NCBI GenBank assembly: GCA_016210005.1
Contig: JACQVA010000158.1
Coordinates: 1-64,000, forward strand
Length of the DNA: 64,000 nucleotides
Direction: 5' to 3'
Source: Deltaproteobacteria bacterium
Lineage (GTDB): Bacteria; Desulfobacterota; Binatia; HRBIN30; JACQVA1
Shown here: piece after piece, positions 41,561 through 53,275 of the stretch
Layout: each line of letters begins with the position of its first letter
How positions within the stretch are numbered: the first letter of the stretch is position 1
Translations under genes and position numbers: made by a program
Notes under the pieces: model-generated
Databases searched by the model: none
What the model was told of the DNA's origin: nothing
The model's input: the letters and a program-made list of their open reading frames with translations, nothing else

Positions 41561-43562
41561 AACGACGGCAGACCCTACCCCGGCAGTGGTTACGCGCCAG
41601 TCGTCGGCGAGCCCACAGGAGCAACGGCACCACCAGCATCAGCGCCACACTCCCGGTCGGTGAAGTGGGCTCGACCGAGCAGCCGCCGCCACCTTTTCCG
41701 GGCGTCGACGTCGGGGTTCTCGGCACCGAGGTTGGTTTCGGGGTCTTGGTCGACGTCACCGTCGGGGACGGCGATGGCAGCGGCGTAGCCGTCTTGGTCG
41801 GGCCACCCGGGGTTTCGGTGATGGTGGCGGTAGCGGTGCGGGTACGAGTGCGTGTCGGCTGCGTCGGCGTTTCCGTGGGCGGGCGGGTGCCGGTGGGGGT
41901 AGGAGTCCGAGTGTCGCGCGGTGTTGGGCTCGGCCCGGGCGTCGAGGTTTCCGTCCGCGTGGCCGTGGCGGTCCGCGACGGCGACGGGGTGCGCGTCGCC
42001 GTTGGGATCGGGGTGAAGCTGGCGGTGTAAGTGGGGATACCGGTCGCGGTGAAACGCTTGGTGGGCGTCGGGATCGGCGTGCGAGTTTCGGTCGGGGTGC
42101 CGGTCTCGGTCGCGGTCGGCGTAATCGTCGGGGTCGAGGTAACTGTCGGTGTATCCGTCGGGGTGTCTACCGGAGTTTCGGTCGGGGTACCGGTGGCGGT
42201 TTCGGTGGCGGTTTCGGTGGCCGTCGCGGTCGGCGTGTCCGTGGCGGTTGCGGTCGCAGTCTCGCTCGGCGTCGCGGTCGCTGTCTCGGTGGCGCTCGCG
42301 GTCGGCGTGTCCGTGGGCGTTTCCGTCGGCGTGTCCGTGGGCGTTTCGGTCGCCGTGTCGGTGACCGTCGGCGATGGAGTGCGCGTACGTGTCGGGAGCT
42401 GCGTGCGGGTGGCGGTCCAGGTGCGAGTGGGGGTAGCGGTCGGGCGGCGGGTGAAGCTGGGGACCGGCGTCCGGCTGGGTGTCGGAGTCACAGTCGGCGT
42501 CCGCGTCGGCGTTTCCGTGGGCGTAACGCAGGGGTCTGAGGGGTCACAGAACCCACCTTGCGGACAGACGATGGGCGGGAACACGCAACCCGAAAACGCG
42601 TCGCACAAGTCCTCGGTGCAGACGTTGCCGTCATCGCACGGCAGCGGTATCCCGGGCTGGCAGCTGCCCTGGTCACAGGTCTCGGTACCGTTGCAGACGT
42701 TGTCGTCATTGCAATCGGTTGGGCAGGTTACCGCGCTCTGGCACACCAGGTCGCTGTAGCAGCGCAAATTGTCGAACAGCCCGACGGTGGTGTAGATGCC
42801 GTCGCCGACATCGGCGGCCATGAGCGTCAGCGTATGCTGCCCGGCGAGTACTTCACCCGGGGTACAGCTAAGCGGCGAGCAGGTGGACAGCGTGCCGGTA
42901 CGCCCAGCGTCGTCACCCGCCACCGAGTTGAAGATGAGGTCCCAGCCCGGGGTTCCGGAGGGGTTGTCGCAACCGATCACGTTGCAGCCTTTAAAAAAGG
43001 CGTTGTTTACGTTGGTGATGTTGCCTTTGGTGTCCTTCGTGATCAGGCAACCGCCGCTCGCCGGTGTAGCGGAGCAATTGGTGTCGAATTCCACCGGCAC
43101 TCCATCGAGGAAGGCGAAGACGTAGTCATTGAACTGCGAGCCGACGAAATCTGGGAACTCGTAGCTGAAGAAATCGAAATCGAAGCCCAAGGACTGCACT
43201 GAGCCCTCCGGGAAGTCGAAGGTGATGTCGATGCGGCCGATATCACCGACGCAGCCGGAACCCGGAGCGTTGAGGTCGGCGCCTTCTTTGGGCGCATAGG
43301 GATCACCGGAACCGAGGATCAGGAATGAACCGCCCTCGCGCGGGAAATCGGCCGCACCGTACTTGCCCGCCACTTGCACCAAGCGCTCGTCGGCTGCGGT
43401 AATGGCGATGCTCTGGACGAACGGCCGGCAGTCGGTGAGCGGATTGCCGGTGAACAGCGCATCGGCAACCGCCGCTGGGTCGACGCCGGCAGCGGCGGCG
43501 ACACCGGTCATCGACAGCAGCAGCAGACCGGCGGCGAAAACGGATCGGAACACTGAAGGCAT
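41550..43562 (-). CDS. Choice-of-anchor-L-type surface protein with Thr/Pro stalk and sorting-like C terminus
   Basis: 670 residues: signal peptide [20 protein letters not shown], a 240-residue globular domain resembling choice-of-anchor L ([37 protein letters not shown]), Cys-rich segment ([36 protein letters not shown]) of the myxobacterial type, a ~280-residue Thr/Pro/Ser/Ala stalk, then GGGGCSVEP, hydrophobic helix ([13 protein letters not shown]) and RRRLARN. The tail resembles Cys-containing MYXO-CTERM-like sorting signals, but the class is uncertain. ATG 43562. Probably cell-surface attached; target unknown. Confidence 0.85.
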   Translation of the reverse strand: MPSVFRSVFAAGLLLLSMTGVAAAAGVDPAAVADALFTGNPLTDCRPFVQSIAITAADERLVQVAGKYGAADFPREGGSFLILGSGDPYAPKEGADLNAPGSGCVGDIGRIDITFDFPEGSVQSLGFDFDFFSYEFPDFVGSQFNDYVFAFLDGVPVEFDTNCSATPASGGCLITKDTKGNITNVNNAFFKGCNVIGCDNPSGTPGWDLIFNSVAGDDAGRTGTLSTCSPLSCTPGEVLAGQHTLTLMAADVGDGIYTTVGLFDNLRCYSDLVCQSAVTCPTDCNDDNVCNGTETCDQGSCQPGIPLPCDDGNVCTEDLCDAFSGCVFPPIVCPQGGFCDPSDPCVTPTETPTRTPTVTPTPSRTPVPSFTRRPTATPTRTWTATRTQLPTRTRTPSPTVTDTATETPTDTPTETPTDTPTASATETATATPSETATATATDTPTATATETATETATGTPTETPVDTPTDTPTVTSTPTITPTATETGTPTETRTPIPTPTKRFTATGIPTYTASFTPIPTATRTPSPSRTATATRTETSTPGPSPTPRDTRTPTPTGTRPPTETPTQPTRTRTRTATATITETPGGPTKTATPLPSPSPTVTSTKTPKPTSVPRTPTSTPGKGGGGCSVEPTSPTGSVALMLVVPLLLWARRRLARNHCRGRVCRRYGR
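41690..42535 (-). repeat. Thr/Pro-rich low-complexity coding repeat (stalk)
   Basis: Roughly 280 codons dominated by ACN and CCN/GCN/GAN codons (TPT, TET, TAT units) with no Gly, Cys or aromatic residues apart from a few, encoding an extended O-glycosylation-prone stalk. Long antisense frames here (Val/Gly-rich on the plus strand) are artefacts of this composition. Confidence 0.9.
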
Positions 43563-43605
43563 CGTTCTCCGGCGAATCCTCACGTGGCGCACACCTCGGT
43601 TGCGC

Positions 43606-43635
43606 GGGGCAGCCGGCTGGCTTTCCGGCTGCCCC
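43606..43635 (-). terminator. 11-bp hairpin between two surface-protein genes
   Basis: GGGGCAGCCGG - 8-nt loop - CCGGCTGCCCC, a perfect stem in the 88-bp gap between the giant lipoprotein and the anchor-L gene (both minus). No T-tract; it could attenuate or protect one message end. Confidence 0.4.
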
Positions 43636-43650
43636 ACACCCAGCTCTCTC

Positions 43651-46600
43651 CTAGTTAATGGTCCCGCTCGCCACGATGAATGTACCGCTGCCGTTGGTCG
43701 AGGTGACGGTGACGGCAATACTCGTAGCCTGCGCTGTAGACGCCGTCGGGTCCGGATCCGCCACCACGAAGGTGAACTCGTTCAGGCCCGCCACGAATTG
43801 GTTGAACGACTGCCCGTCGGGGATGGTGATTGATCCGCCCGTGATCTCCCCCACCGTGGCCGCGATGACAATCGTGGAGCCACCCTCGAGCGGGTTGCGG
43901 AGGTCGTCGTGCACCCGCAGGGTGAACGCCTGCGCGCCGGCATTGGGGATATTGAAAGTCACCGGCGGCCCGTTGCTGCAACCTGCGCCGGCCGGGCTAC
44001 ACAGCGTCGTCGGACTCGCCAGCGGCCCAGAGAAAGTGACTGCCAGGCTGCCCGACACCAGAATGTTACTATCCCAGCTGCTGGCGGTGCCCTGCGTGGT
44101 CCAGGTGCCGCTTAGCGGTACGGTATCGACGAACAGCTCGAACGGCTTGCCGCTATCGAAGGCATTGTTGCACTTGGCGTTCGGCGCCGACACCGAGCAG
44201 GCCGAATCGTCCGGACCGCCGCCGGCCAGCGCCGCCGGCCGCGGCCGGAAGTCGAGGAACGGCTCCGGCACGTTATCGGTAACGATCGTGTCGCCAACGT
44301 TGAAGGTGCCGTTGCCGTTGTTGTCGAGGAAGCTCTCCTCGCCGCGCGTGAACGCCAAGATCGACACGATGCCGGTAGGCTGAGTCGGCGGCGAGCCCTG
44401 ACTGGTCAACGATTCGCTGATCAGCGTGACGGTGGCAATACCCGAGTTGTCGGTGGTTGTCGGGTTGACCACGCTGGCCGCATTACTGATGAAGCTGACA
44501 GCGGTTCCCGGCGGCACCGCGTTGCCGAAGCGATCGTTGACGTAAGCGCTGATCGTGTTGGTGATCCCCAGCGACACACGGCCGGCGATATTCGCCTTCT
44601 GGGCGGCCAGGCTGAAGCGGTTTTGTGACGGTGGCGCACCCAGAATCGACACCGTGCCCGGGGCCGAGAAGCTGCCCACGGTCGCGGTTACGAGAACCGT
44701 GCCCGCACGCGTACCGCTGGTCAGGGTTGTCCGCGCCTCACCATCGGCGTCAGTGACCGCGCTCGGCGGATCAATGCTTTCTGTGCCGAGCCCGGTCAGC
44801 GTGAAGGTCACCGGAATGCCGGAGATCGGGTTACCGCCGGCATCCGTTACCAGGAACGCCAGCACCGACTGCTCGGGCAGGCCGGAACCGCGAACACCGA
44901 TGGCGGCGGGGGTGGCACTGACGAATTGGACCGACTTGGGCGATGGTGTTGCCGTAATGGTGGGGGTATTTGTCGGGGTCGCCGTCGGCGTGTCGGTCGG
45001 CGTGTTGGTCGGGGTGGCCGTGCGGGTTGGCGTACCCGTATTCGTCGGCGTATTTGTCGCCGGCAAGGTTCCGGTACGCGTCGCTGTCGGCGTTGGCCGC
45101 AGATCCGGCAGGGTAATCACGCGCTGAGTAGTGATGTAGCTGCTATCGGCGCGCTGCACCCGGGCCTGAATCGTTATGCTCGTGCCCGACAGGCTCTGCA
45201 CGTACTTCACGCAGGACAAGGCGTCGCCGGGCTGTGGTACGACCGTGAAGCTGAGCGTGCACGGCGGCGCTTGATTGGTGTAGCCCGGGCTGGTGACGGA
45301 GACGCCGGCCACTGGGCCGACGATGCTGAACTCGACCGCGACACCGTCGCCAACCACTGCGCCGGTGGCGGTGGTTACCAGGGCACCGATCACCGTGCTG
45401 TAGGTGCCATCGCCGTTGGCGCTGGCCTGAGTGTCAATCAGATCCAACTCAATGAACGCAGCTTCCGGCGTCGCGGTTGCCGTAACTGTCGGAGTGCTGG
45501 TCGGGGTGAACGTGGGTGTTGCCGTCGGGGTCGCCGTCGGGGTGTCGGTCGGCGTCCGCGTCGGCGTACTAGTTGGCGTAGCCGTCGGCGTGGCCGTCGG
45601 CGTAGCGGTATTGGTCGGCGTCGCCGTCGGGCGCAGATCGGGCAGCGTGATCAATCGCGTGTCGAAAATGAAGGAGCCGCCGGCCGTTTGCACCTGAGCG
45701 CGGATGGTTACGGCGGTACCTTGCAGGCTCTGGCTGTACTTGACGCACGACAGCGCATCACCGGGCTGCGGCACGACCGTGAAGCTGAGCGTACACGGCG
45801 CCGGCTGGTTGGTGTAGCCGGGGCTGGTTACCGAGACCCCGGCAATCGGCGTCACCAGGCTGAACTGCACCGGAACATCGTCGCCGATAGCCACGCCGCT
45901 GGCATCGGTGACCAGAGCGCTGATGACACTGCTGAGCGTCCCGTCACCGTTGTTGCTCGCCTGATTGACGAACAAGGCCACGTGGATGAAGGCCGCCCCC
46001 GGCGTCGGCGTCGGGGTGATAGTCGGGGTGAACGTCGGCGTATTCGTCGGCGTCACCGTGAAGGTCGCCGTCGGCGTGTTGGTCCAGGTCGGCGTGTTCG
46101 TGAAGGTGAACGTCGGTGTCGGTGTAAACGTCGGCGTCGGGGTGAACGTCGGTGTCGGTGTATTGGTCGGTGTGGTGGTGAACGTCGGCGTCGGCACCGC
46201 CAGCAGCGTGCCGCTGCTGAAGGCATTGGCGTCGCCGTTGCCGCCCGGGGCCGTGCCGCTGATCGGCGAGGTCACGGTCACGCTCACGGTGATCGGCTGC
46301 CCTGCATCACCTTGACCCGGCTGCGAATCGACCACCGCGAAAGTGAATCGGTTCAAGCCGTTGATGGTCGCACCGAACGACTCGGCGTCCGCCAGGGTGA
46401 AGCTCGACGGACCTTGCAGGGTCACGCCGCCGCCTACGACAATATCCACCCTAGTGCCGCCAACCAACGGGTTGTTGTCACGGTCGGCGAGCGTCACAAT
46501 GAAGCTCTGTGAGCCGCCGTCCGGAATGATGAAGCTGCTCGGCTCGAGCGTTAGCCGCGTCGGTGCCGAGAAGGTGACACGGAAGCTATCGAACACCAGG

Positions 46601-49600
46601 GCTTGATCGCTGAACTGGCCGACCGGCGCTTGATCCGCATCCCACAGGCCATCGTTGTCCAAGTCAACGAAGTTCTCGCCGGCGTCACGCACACCGTTGG
46701 CGTTCTCGTCGAAGAACGGCTCGGGCAGCGGGGTCACGGGCTCGCCAATGTCCGGGACACCGTTACCGTTGAGGTCCTCGAAAGCCTTCTCGCCACGGGT
46801 GTAGGCGAGCAAGGTGACGATGCCGTCAGGCGGCGACACCCCCTCGCTCAGCAAGGTCGCGCGGGCGCGTCCTTGCGCGTCGGTGGTGGTGATATCGACC
46901 AGGCTGGCGTAGTTACTCTGGAAGGTGACCGCCGTCCCGGCCGGCACTGCATTACCGTAGCGATCGTTGAGGAACGCCGTCACCACATCTTGCAGGCCGA
47001 AAGTCACCCGGCCGGCAATGTTCACGAATTGCGGCGCGAGGCTGAAGCGGTTTGCCGCCGGCAGTCCGCCGGAGATGTTGACGACCGTCGACTGCGCTTG
47101 GACGGTGGGGTTGCTCACGACCGAGGCGGTCACTCGCACCGCCGTAGCGCGCACGCCGCTGGTGAGTATGGTTTGCACCAGGCCGTCGGCGTCGGAGGTG
47201 GCTTCCTCTGGGGCAACGGTCTCGCCGCCCAGCGAAGTGACTGCGAATTGCACCGCCACGCCTGCAATCGGTTGCGCGAAGGCATCGGTGACGCGGAAGG
47301 TCAAGGTCGCCTGTTCGGGCAAGCCGGAGCCATGCACGCCGATGCTGGCCGGTACCACGCTCACAAAGGTGAGTGCGCGCGCCACCGGCGTGCTGGTCGC
47401 GGTGGCGGTGGCCGTGGCTGTGGCCGTAATCGTCGGAGTGCCGGTGACTGTGGGCGGCGGCTGGGTCCGTGTGGGCGTACGGGTCGCCTGCGCCGTGAAG
47501 GTCTCTGTCGGTGTTGGAGTCGGCTGCGCCAGGTTGGTACCCGTCACCGCGATGCCAACCGAGCCATTGCCGCCGGGAGCGACGGCGACCGGATCGGAAG
47601 TAACGGCGATTTCCACGGTGACCCGCTCGTCGGTGACGGTACCGAGCTGCGTGTCTTCGAGCACGAAGGAGAATTGGTTTAGGCCTTCGATCAGCTTGTT
47701 CTCAGGATCGAGGCTCTGCCCGTCAGGGATGGTGAAGCTGTCGCTGAGGTTTCGCAGCCGCACATTACCAGTGAGCTTGACTGCCACTTTCGAGCCGCCG
47801 ACGATCGGGTTGCCGTCCTGGTCACGCACGATCAAGCGGAAGCGCAGGTTGCCCCCGTCTGGGATAGAGAAGGTGTCCTCGACGAATTCGTCCGGCGCCT
47901 CCTCGTGTAGCAGTTCGACGATGGTGTGGCCGGAGAAGGTCACCGGCACGACGGTCCAGATCAGCGCGTCGCCGTTCCAGACCGCGCCGTCTTGCACGTC
48001 GTCCCACTCGCCGTTGGCGTTGGTATCGACGAACATCTCGAAGGCGTTGTCTGCATCGTATTGGCCGTTGCCGTTGACGTCGATAAACGGCTCGGGGATA
48101 TCGGTGAACGGTTCACCCTCGTCGTAGACGCCGTTGCCGTTGGTATCACTGAACGGCTCTTCACCGCGTGTAATCAGGAGCACGCGAATAATGCCGTCAG
48201 GCGGAATTGCGCCGCCTTCGCTCACCAGGGTCGCGGTGGCGCGGCCTTGGGCGTTGGTCGGTGTGATATCGATGACGCTGCCGCCGTTGGTCAAGAAGGC
48301 GACACTGGTGCCGCGCGGCACCACGTTGCCGAAGCGGTCATTCAAGAACGCCGTGATCGGGTTCTCGATCCCGAGCGTGACGCGGCCGGCGATATTGGCG
48401 AACTGCGGTGCCGCGCTGAGGCGGCTGAAGGCGGGCGGGGCGCCGGCGACGGTGACGGCGGTGGATTGGGCGGTGATCCCCGGACGGCCCACGACACTGG
48501 CAGTGACACGGACGGCGGTCGCGCGCTGTCCGCTGGTCAGCACGGTTTGGACCAGACCGGCAGCGTCACTCGTCGCCTGCGCCGGCGAAACGTTCTCGCC
48601 GCCCAGCGAAGTCAAGCTGAACTGGACCGCGATACCGGGAATCGGATGCGCCAGGGCGTCGGTCACCTGGAACGTCAAGGTCGCCTGTTCGGGCAGACCG
48701 GAGCCGCGCACACCGATGCTCGACGGCGCGGCGCTGACGAACGCCAGCGAGTGTGGCGGCGGCGTGTTGGTCGGCGTCGAGGTCGCGGTGTTGGTCGGCG
48801 TCGCTGTTGGGGTCGCCGTCGGGGTGTTCGTCGGCGTCGCCGTCGGGGTGTTGGTCGGCGTCGCCGTCGGAGTATTCGTTGGCGTCGGCGTCGGGGTAGC
48901 CGTCGGGGTCTCGGTCGGCGTCGCCGTCGGCGTCGGGGTGTTCGTCGGCGTTGCTGTCGGCACCGGCGTGGCGGCGGCCTCTAGCACGCCGACGGCCGAA
49001 GTGAACACGCTTCCGTTCCCGCCGGGGGCAAGGCCGCCGCTCCCTTCGGAGCGCACATCGATGTTGACCGCCACCACCTGCTCGGTCGTGCGCTTGCCGG
49101 GGTTGTTATCAACCACCCGGAATTGGAACTGGTTGAGGCCGGGGATGAGGGCATTGAATGTCTCGGCATCAGGCAAACGGATCGAACTGGGGACACCGAC
49201 CAATTTGGCGTCGGAGCCTTCGACCGAGAAGTTCACGGTTGAACCGCCGACCAAGGGGTTGGCGTTGATGTCGCCGACAAACAGTTGGAACGTTTGGCTA
49301 CCGCCGTCGCGGATCTGGAAAGTGGACGGGCTCAAGAAGACGATGGTGTGGGCGGAGAAAGTCACGTCGATAGTGGCAAAGATCATCGCATCGCTCTGCC
49401 ACTCGCCCGCGCTCTGGGCGTCGTCCCAAAGTTCGTTATCGTTCAAATCGATGAACTGCTCGTAGCGGTGATCATCGTATTGCCCGTTGCTGTTCTTGTC
49501 TTCGTAGGTCTCGCCGCTGTCGTAGCGGCCGTTGCCATTAGTGTCGACGAGGACCTCGGGCGGATCGAACCGCCCATTGCCGTTGTAATCAATGAACGGC

Positions 49601-52600
49601 TCGGCGATGTCGGTGAACGGCTCGCCGAAATCGTAGACGCCGTTGCCGTTGGCGTCCACGAACGGCTCCTCGCCGCGCGTGACGCCCAGCACAGTGATGA
49701 TGCCGGTGGGCGGCAGGCCCTCGCCCTTGCCTTCGGACATCAACGTACCTTCCGCGCGGCCGGCGGCGGTGGTCGGTTGGGCATCGACGACGCTGGCGCC
49801 GTTGGTGAAGAAACTGACCGCGGTGCCCGGGGGCACGGGGTTGCCGAAGCGGTCGTTGAGGAAGGCGCTGATGGTGTCCTCCAAGCCGAAAGTTACACGG
49901 CCGGCGACATTAAGGAACCGCGCGGCCAGGCTGAAGCGACTGTAGGTCGGCGGCGCGCCGACCACGCTGACGGCGTCGGACTGGGTCACGATGTCGATCG
50001 TTCCGTTGTTATCCTTGTCGACCGAGGCAGTGATGCGGATCGGGGCCGCGCGGCTACCGCTGTTGATCGCGACCTGGGCGATGCCGTTGGCGTCAGTGGT
50101 ATCCTGCGCCGGAGTGATGGTCTCGCCGCCGATGCCGGTAATACGGAACCGCACCGTCACCCCGCTCAGCGGTGTGCCGAGGCTATCGATGACCCTGAAC
50201 GACACCACCGCTTGTTCGGGGAAGCCGGAGCCACGCACGCCAATGCTTGCGGGGTTGCTGCCGACGAACTCGAGGCTTTGCGGCGTTCCCGCCGGCCCGC
50301 TGCTACCGCTTTGGTTGACGATTTCAACAGCGAGGTCTGGTCCGGCTGCAGCCGTCACCCCGCCGCCGAACACGGTAACGGTGGCGAACCCCGCGCTGGT
50401 GCCGGCGGGGATGGTAAGCGCCACGGTAGCTAGTCCAGAGGCATCGGTGTAAGCGAGCGCCCCATCATCGAACGTACCCACCTCCGCCAAGAAGCGCAGC
50501 AACGCGTTGCGCGCCGGCAGTCCACCGCGATCGAGGGCCTCGGCGGTGAGCTGAACGCTGGCGGATTCGGTCGCCGTTACCAGCACCTTTGCCGGCTGTG
50601 CGCGCAAGATGAGACTACTGATCGCACCCGGCAGTTGCAGGGTTTCGGTCACATCCACCCCCTGCGACTCCGCCCGTGCGCGGAACGTGGTCCCGGCCAT
50701 GTTGGGGGGGAATTTCAGGCAGGTGATCGCATCGCCGGGCTCCGGGATAACCGGGAGCCCGGTCTGTACCGTGAACTGGCTGACGTCGCACGGCGGCGCA
50801 TCGTTGGTCGCAGAGAAGCCCTGCATCCCCAGCCGCCGCGCCGGGTCGGTGGGATCGTTCGGGTCAACCAGGACCTCGAAGAATGCCGGGGTACCGTCCT
50901 CAACGATATTGCCTTGCGCGTCGGTAATGATCGCCGACACGGTTGTGAGCCGCGCGCCATCGTTGAGGTCGATCGAGACGTCATTGATCACCAGGCTCAC
51001 CCGCCCGGGGTTCCCCGAGGTCACAGTCACCAGCGGCTTAGTTGCAAAGACACACTGGCGGCCGGCATTAGCCGGCACCTGACAGTCCTCGGTACCGACG
51101 CCAAGCTCAGTCGGCACCTCGGCCCGCACAGTCACCGAGCCGAGGCCCGAGCCTGAGCGCATCTGAATCAGCGCACTGCCGGCGGAATCGGTCAGCTGCG
51201 TCAGAGTGCCGTCGTTGTTGGGCAGCATCATCGCCCCGCTGGCGCTAGGTTCCACGACGGCGAAAGTTACCGGAGCATCCTTCAGGCGGTTGCCGTTGTT
51301 ATCGAACACCGTCGCGGTTACGGACGCCAGTTCGCGGCCGCCCGCGCCGCGAGCGCGCACACGGCTAGGGCTGGCCCCGAGCGTGATGCTGGCCGGCTCA
51401 CCGGGAGTCCCGCCGTTGCCGATGCCGCCACCGGTGCCACGGCCCGGTACCACGTATATGTCGATTGTGCCGCTGACTCCGCCGGCGCGGGCCGATATCT
51501 CGTAGGGCAGGATATTATCGCCCGAGCGTTTCACCGGCGTGCCCGCGGGAATGCGCAAGGCGCTACGCGCCACTCCGGCCTGCGTACCGACCACGCTTGT
51601 TTTCACGGTCAGCGGCAGCATCTCACCAACCGGCGTCAGAAACAGCACGTTGACGTCGTTGATCGGATTGTTGTCAGCATCAAACACCACGGCGCTGATT
51701 GTGGCCTGGCCGCCGCTTTCGGTGCCGATGGTATTGGTGTCGCTCTGCATGAGCAGCGTTGCCGCCGGCTTCTGGCTGGCACCCGCCACGATATCGAAAT
51801 CGATTACGCCCTCGACGCCCCCAGCCGACGCGCTCACGGTGACTTTACCCGCCGAGGCGGTGCCGGGCTCGTAGGTGATCGTCGTCTGGGCGATGCCGGG
51901 TTGTCCGTCCACCGTTCGCGTAACTGCAGTCGGCGGTCGCAACACTCCCTGTTTGGGAGAAAAATCGAAGAGTATCTCGACGTTATTCACCGGCTGATTG
52001 TCGGCGTCAAAAGCGATCGCCGTCACCCCGATCGAGCCGCCGGCGGCGGCGCTGACCGAAAATGGCCGAGTCTCCAGCACGATGTTGCGCACCAGCGAGG
52101 CCGGCAAGGGCGTCGGGGTGTTCTGCCCCGGCAGCGGCGTCGGCGTCGGTTGTCCCGGCGCCTGCGTCGCCTGTAGGACCAACATGTTGATGTAAACGCG
52201 CACCTTCTCGCCCTGCACTTCGGTGGGCACTTCGGCCGCCAAACTCGCCAACCCGAGCGAGGTACTGCTAACCGCGCCGCTGGCCTGCCCGTTCTCGCCG
52301 GTGATGTTGTCGTCAAAGCTCACCGCCAGACCGGCGCTGCCGGTGACCGCGACCGGAACGTCCGCACGTGGCCGCCCACTACGGTCGCGTACGGTGACGG
52401 TAAAGTCGATCGAATCGCCGCCACTGAAGGTCACCGATTCGACCGCCAGTGTCAGCCGCCCGCTGGCATCGGTGACTTGATTGCGAGTATCCGGGGTGGG
52501 ATTGCCACCACCACCACCGCCGCCGTTGTCGCTCCCGCCGCCGCCGCACGCGACCAAGGTGAGCGCTAGCAACGCCAACCCGAGGTTCCCAACCACCCGT

Positions 52601-52608
52601 CGGATCAT
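43651..52608 (-). CDS. Giant modular Ig-like, Ca-loop lipoprotein
   Basis: About 2985 residues. N terminus [21 protein letters not shown] is a lipoprotein signal (lipobox LVAC) followed by a Gly/Ser run. The first ~780 residues hold Ig-like beta domains of the Big_1/invasin style ([30 protein letters not shown]). Then come four homologous ~400-residue modules, each with VRGSGLPEQ, an Ig-like unit, a Ca-loop block ([16 protein letters not shown] and relatives; about 12 such loops in all) and an IPDGGSQSF-type unit, plus two short modules. Thr/Pro linkers join them. Probably a surface adhesin or stalk protein. ATG 52608 follows GAGGA. Confidence 0.85.
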   Translation of the reverse strand: MIRRVVGNLGLALLALTLVACGGGGSDNGGGGGGGNPTPDTRNQVTDASGRLTLAVESVTFSGGDSIDFTVTVRDRSGRPRADVPVAVTGSAGLAVSFDDNITGENGQASGAVSSTSLGLASLAAEVPTEVQGEKVRVYINMLVLQATQAPGQPTPTPLPGQNTPTPLPASLVRNIVLETRPFSVSAAAGGSIGVTAIAFDADNQPVNNVEILFDFSPKQGVLRPPTAVTRTVDGQPGIAQTTITYEPGTASAGKVTVSASAGGVEGVIDFDIVAGASQKPAATLLMQSDTNTIGTESGGQATISAVVFDADNNPINDVNVLFLTPVGEMLPLTVKTSVVGTQAGVARSALRIPAGTPVKRSGDNILPYEISARAGGVSGTIDIYVVPGRGTGGGIGNGGTPGEPASITLGASPSRVRARGAGGRELASVTATVFDNNGNRLKDAPVTFAVVEPSASGAMMLPNNDGTLTQLTDSAGSALIQMRSGSGLGSVTVRAEVPTELGVGTEDCQVPANAGRQCVFATKPLVTVTSGNPGRVSLVINDVSIDLNDGARLTTVSAIITDAQGNIVEDGTPAFFEVLVDPNDPTDPARRLGMQGFSATNDAPPCDVSQFTVQTGLPVIPEPGDAITCLKFPPNMAGTTFRARAESQGVDVTETLQLPGAISSLILRAQPAKVLVTATESASVQLTAEALDRGGLPARNALLRFLAEVGTFDDGALAYTDASGLATVALTIPAGTSAGFATVTVFGGGVTAAAGPDLAVEIVNQSGSSGPAGTPQSLEFVGSNPASIGVRGSGFPEQAVVSFRVIDSLGTPLSGVTVRFRITGIGGETITPAQDTTDANGIAQVAINSGSRAAPIRITASVDKDNNGTIDIVTQSDAVSVVGAPPTYSRFSLAARFLNVAGRVTFGLEDTISAFLNDRFGNPVPPGTAVSFFTNGASVVDAQPTTAAGRAEGTLMSEGKGEGLPPTGIITVLGVTRGEEPFVDANGNGVYDFGEPFTDIAEPFIDYNGNGRFDPPEVLVDTNGNGRYDSGETYEDKNSNGQYDDHRYEQFIDLNDNELWDDAQSAGEWQSDAMIFATIDVTFSAHTIVFLSPSTFQIRDGGSQTFQLFVGDINANPLVGGSTVNFSVEGSDAKLVGVPSSIRLPDAETFNALIPGLNQFQFRVVDNNPGKRTTEQVVAVNIDVRSEGSGGLAPGGNGSVFTSAVGVLEAAATPVPTATPTNTPTPTATPTETPTATPTPTPTNTPTATPTNTPTATPTNTPTATPTATPTNTATSTPTNTPPPHSLAFVSAAPSSIGVRGSGLPEQATLTFQVTDALAHPIPGIAVQFSLTSLGGENVSPAQATSDAAGLVQTVLTSGQRATAVRVTASVVGRPGITAQSTAVTVAGAPPAFSRLSAAPQFANIAGRVTLGIENPITAFLNDRFGNVVPRGTSVAFLTNGGSVIDITPTNAQGRATATLVSEGGAIPPDGIIRVLLITRGEEPFSDTNGNGVYDEGEPFTDIPEPFIDVNGNGQYDADNAFEMFVDTNANGEWDDVQDGAVWNGDALIWTVVPVTFSGHTIVELLHEEAPDEFVEDTFSIPDGGNLRFRLIVRDQDGNPIVGGSKVAVKLTGNVRLRNLSDSFTIPDGQSLDPENKLIEGLNQFSFVLEDTQLGTVTDERVTVEIAVTSDPVAVAPGGNGSVGIAVTGTNLAQPTPTPTETFTAQATRTPTRTQPPPTVTGTPTITATATATATATSTPVARALTFVSVVPASIGVHGSGLPEQATLTFRVTDAFAQPIAGVAVQFAVTSLGGETVAPEEATSDADGLVQTILTSGVRATAVRVTASVVSNPTVQAQSTVVNISGGLPAANRFSLAPQFVNIAGRVTFGLQDVVTAFLNDRYGNAVPAGTAVTFQSNYASLVDITTTDAQGRARATLLSEGVSPPDGIVTLLAYTRGEKAFEDLNGNGVPDIGEPVTPLPEPFFDENANGVRDAGENFVDLDNDGLWDADQAPVGQFSDQALVFDSFRVTFSAPTRLTLEPSSFIIPDGGSQSFIVTLADRDNNPLVGGTRVDIVVGGGVTLQGPSSFTLADAESFGATINGLNRFTFAVVDSQPGQGDAGQPITVSVTVTSPISGTAPGGNGDANAFSSGTLLAVPTPTFTTTPTNTPTPTFTPTPTFTPTPTFTFTNTPTWTNTPTATFTVTPTNTPTFTPTITPTPTPGAAFIHVALFVNQASNNGDGTLSSVISALVTDASGVAIGDDVPVQFSLVTPIAGVSVTSPGYTNQPAPCTLSFTVVPQPGDALSCVKYSQSLQGTAVTIRAQVQTAGGSFIFDTRLITLPDLRPTATPTNTATPTATPTATPTSTPTRTPTDTPTATPTATPTFTPTSTPTVTATATPEAAFIELDLIDTQASANGDGTYSTVIGALVTTATGAVVGDGVAVEFSIVGPVAGVSVTSPGYTNQAPPCTLSFTVVPQPGDALSCVKYVQSLSGTSITIQARVQRADSSYITTQRVITLPDLRPTPTATRTGTLPATNTPTNTGTPTRTATPTNTPTDTPTATPTNTPTITATPSPKSVQFVSATPAAIGVRGSGLPEQSVLAFLVTDAGGNPISGIPVTFTLTGLGTESIDPPSAVTDADGEARTTLTSGTRAGTVLVTATVGSFSAPGTVSILGAPPSQNRFSLAAQKANIAGRVSLGITNTISAYVNDRFGNAVPPGTAVSFISNAASVVNPTTTDNSGIATVTLISESLTSQGSPPTQPTGIVSILAFTRGEESFLDNNGNGTFNVGDTIVTDNVPEPFLDFRPRPAALAGGGPDDSACSVSAPNAKCNNAFDSGKPFELFVDTVPLSGTWTTQGTASSWDSNILVSGSLAVTFSGPLASPTTLCSPAGAGCSNGPPVTFNIPNAGAQAFTLRVHDDLRNPLEGGSTIVIAATVGEITGGSITIPDGQSFNQFVAGLNEFTFVVADPDPTASTAQATSIAVTVTSTNGSGTFIVASGTIN
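43660..44932 (-). repeat. Giant lipoprotein module 4 (C-terminal coding repeat)
   Basis: Begins [19 protein letters not shown]. Only one Ca-loop-like motif ([12 protein letters not shown]) and a Cys-containing insert ([18 protein letters not shown]) distinguish it from modules 1-3. It ends the protein without a linker. Confidence 0.78.
45110..46005 (-). repeat. Two short paired modules of the giant lipoprotein
   Basis: Two ~120-residue units, at about 45650-46005 and 45110-45460, nearly identical in parts (both have [14 protein letters not shown] or its variant, [20 protein letters not shown] and LITLPDLRP). Thr/Pro linkers lie at about 45465-45640 and 44940-45110. Confidence 0.8.
46200..47380 (-). 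repeat. Giant lipoprotein module 3 (coding repeat)
   Basis: Begins [19 protein letters not shown]; three Ca-loop motifs ([35 protein letters not shown]). Linker rich in TFTPT at about 46000-46200. Confidence 0.8.
47525..48750 (-). repeat. Giant lipoprotein module 2 (coding repeat)
   Basis: Begins [19 protein letters not shown]; three Ca-loop motifs ([33 protein letters not shown]). Very close to module 3 in the Ig-like part (e.g. [15 protein letters not shown] against [15 protein letters not shown]). Linker at about 47385-47525. Confidence 0.8.
48995..50275 (-). repeat. Giant lipoprotein module 1 (coding repeat)
   Basis: Begins [19 protein letters not shown] and carries five Ca-loop-type motifs ([53 protein letters not shown]), the most of any module. 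A Thr/Pro linker follows (about 48751-48975). Confidence 0.8.
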
Positions 52609-52652
52609 CAGTCGTTCCTCCCGACTTCGCCAGGCTGCACGGGGGCGCACTC

Positions 52653-53252
52653 CTACTGCCCACCCGACGAGCAGCCGTCGAAATTCGCGAAGGTCACCCG
52701 CAGTCCCTCGCGCACCGTGAAGCGCTCCGCGCTCAAGTCTTCACCGGAAAAAGTCACCGAAACGTTGTAGACTCCTGCACTTACCAGCAGTTTGGTCTCG
52801 ATATCGAACAACTTGAAGGTCACCTGTGACTCTTGGTGCGTGCACGTGCCCGGCGCCGTGCCCACGGCGCACTCCTCATCTATCGCGCAGCGCTTGCCGC
52901 CCGAGCCGCCGCACCGGCCACCCGTGATGGTCTGGCTGACGTGCTGAGTGATCGTCGCCACGCCCGAGTCGGGGATCGCAACCGTGATCGTATCAAGCTG
53001 GATGTCCGAGCCGCTGTTATTGATGAACGTGGCCACCGCTTCCGTTTCCGTGAACGGCTCGTAGCTGCCGTCGGAACACAACCCGGGGAAGATATCGACC
53101 GCCGCAGACGTCTGATTCACCGTGTCCGGCTGGCCGTTGTCGGGGTTATCAAACCCGAGGAACCGCAACACCGCCCGATCGCCGGCGTCGCCGCCACAGC
53201 CCATCATCGCCGCCACCAGCGCCACTACCGCTATCTTGTACAGCCACCTCAT
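52653..53252 (-). CDS. Lipoprotein of unknown function
   Basis: 199 residues with a lipoprotein signal (VVALVAAMMGCGG), a beta-rich body and six further Cys, including GRCGGSGGKRCAIDEECAVG. ATG 53252 is preceded by GGAGGGG. It lies 44 bp upstream of the giant lipoprotein gene and 23 bp downstream of aroB, so the two lipoproteins may be co-expressed partners. No family recognised. Confidence 0.75.
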   Translation of the reverse strand: MRWLYKIAVVALVAAMMGCGGDAGDRAVLRFLGFDNPDNGQPDTVNQTSAAVDIFPGLCSDGSYEPFTETEAVATFINNSGSDIQLDTITVAIPDSGVATITQHVSQTITGGRCGGSGGKRCAIDEECAVGTAPGTCTHQESQVTFKLFDIETKLLVSAGVYNVSVTFSGEDLSAERFTVREGLRVTFANFDGCSSGGQ

Positions 53253-53275
53253 GACCCCTCCGTGTCTGTTGCCCC

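Noticed and set aside
41665-42759. Long Val/Gly-rich plus-strand frames opposite the stalk
   Set aside because: They are the reverse of Thr/Pro codons (GGN/GTN complement), a composition artefact; the minus-strand protein has a signal peptide and globular domains.
44940-48980. Regular short repeats that might look like a CRISPR array
   Set aside because: The periodicity is 6-12 nt inside an open frame encoding Thr/Pro linkers; no 24-47 nt repeats with unique spacers and no cas genes.
44555-49465. Several plus-strand frames of 350-530 codons opposite the giant lipoprotein
   Set aside because: High-GC shadow frames rich in Arg/Gly/Val with no domains; the minus-strand frame is continuous over 8.9 kb and modular.
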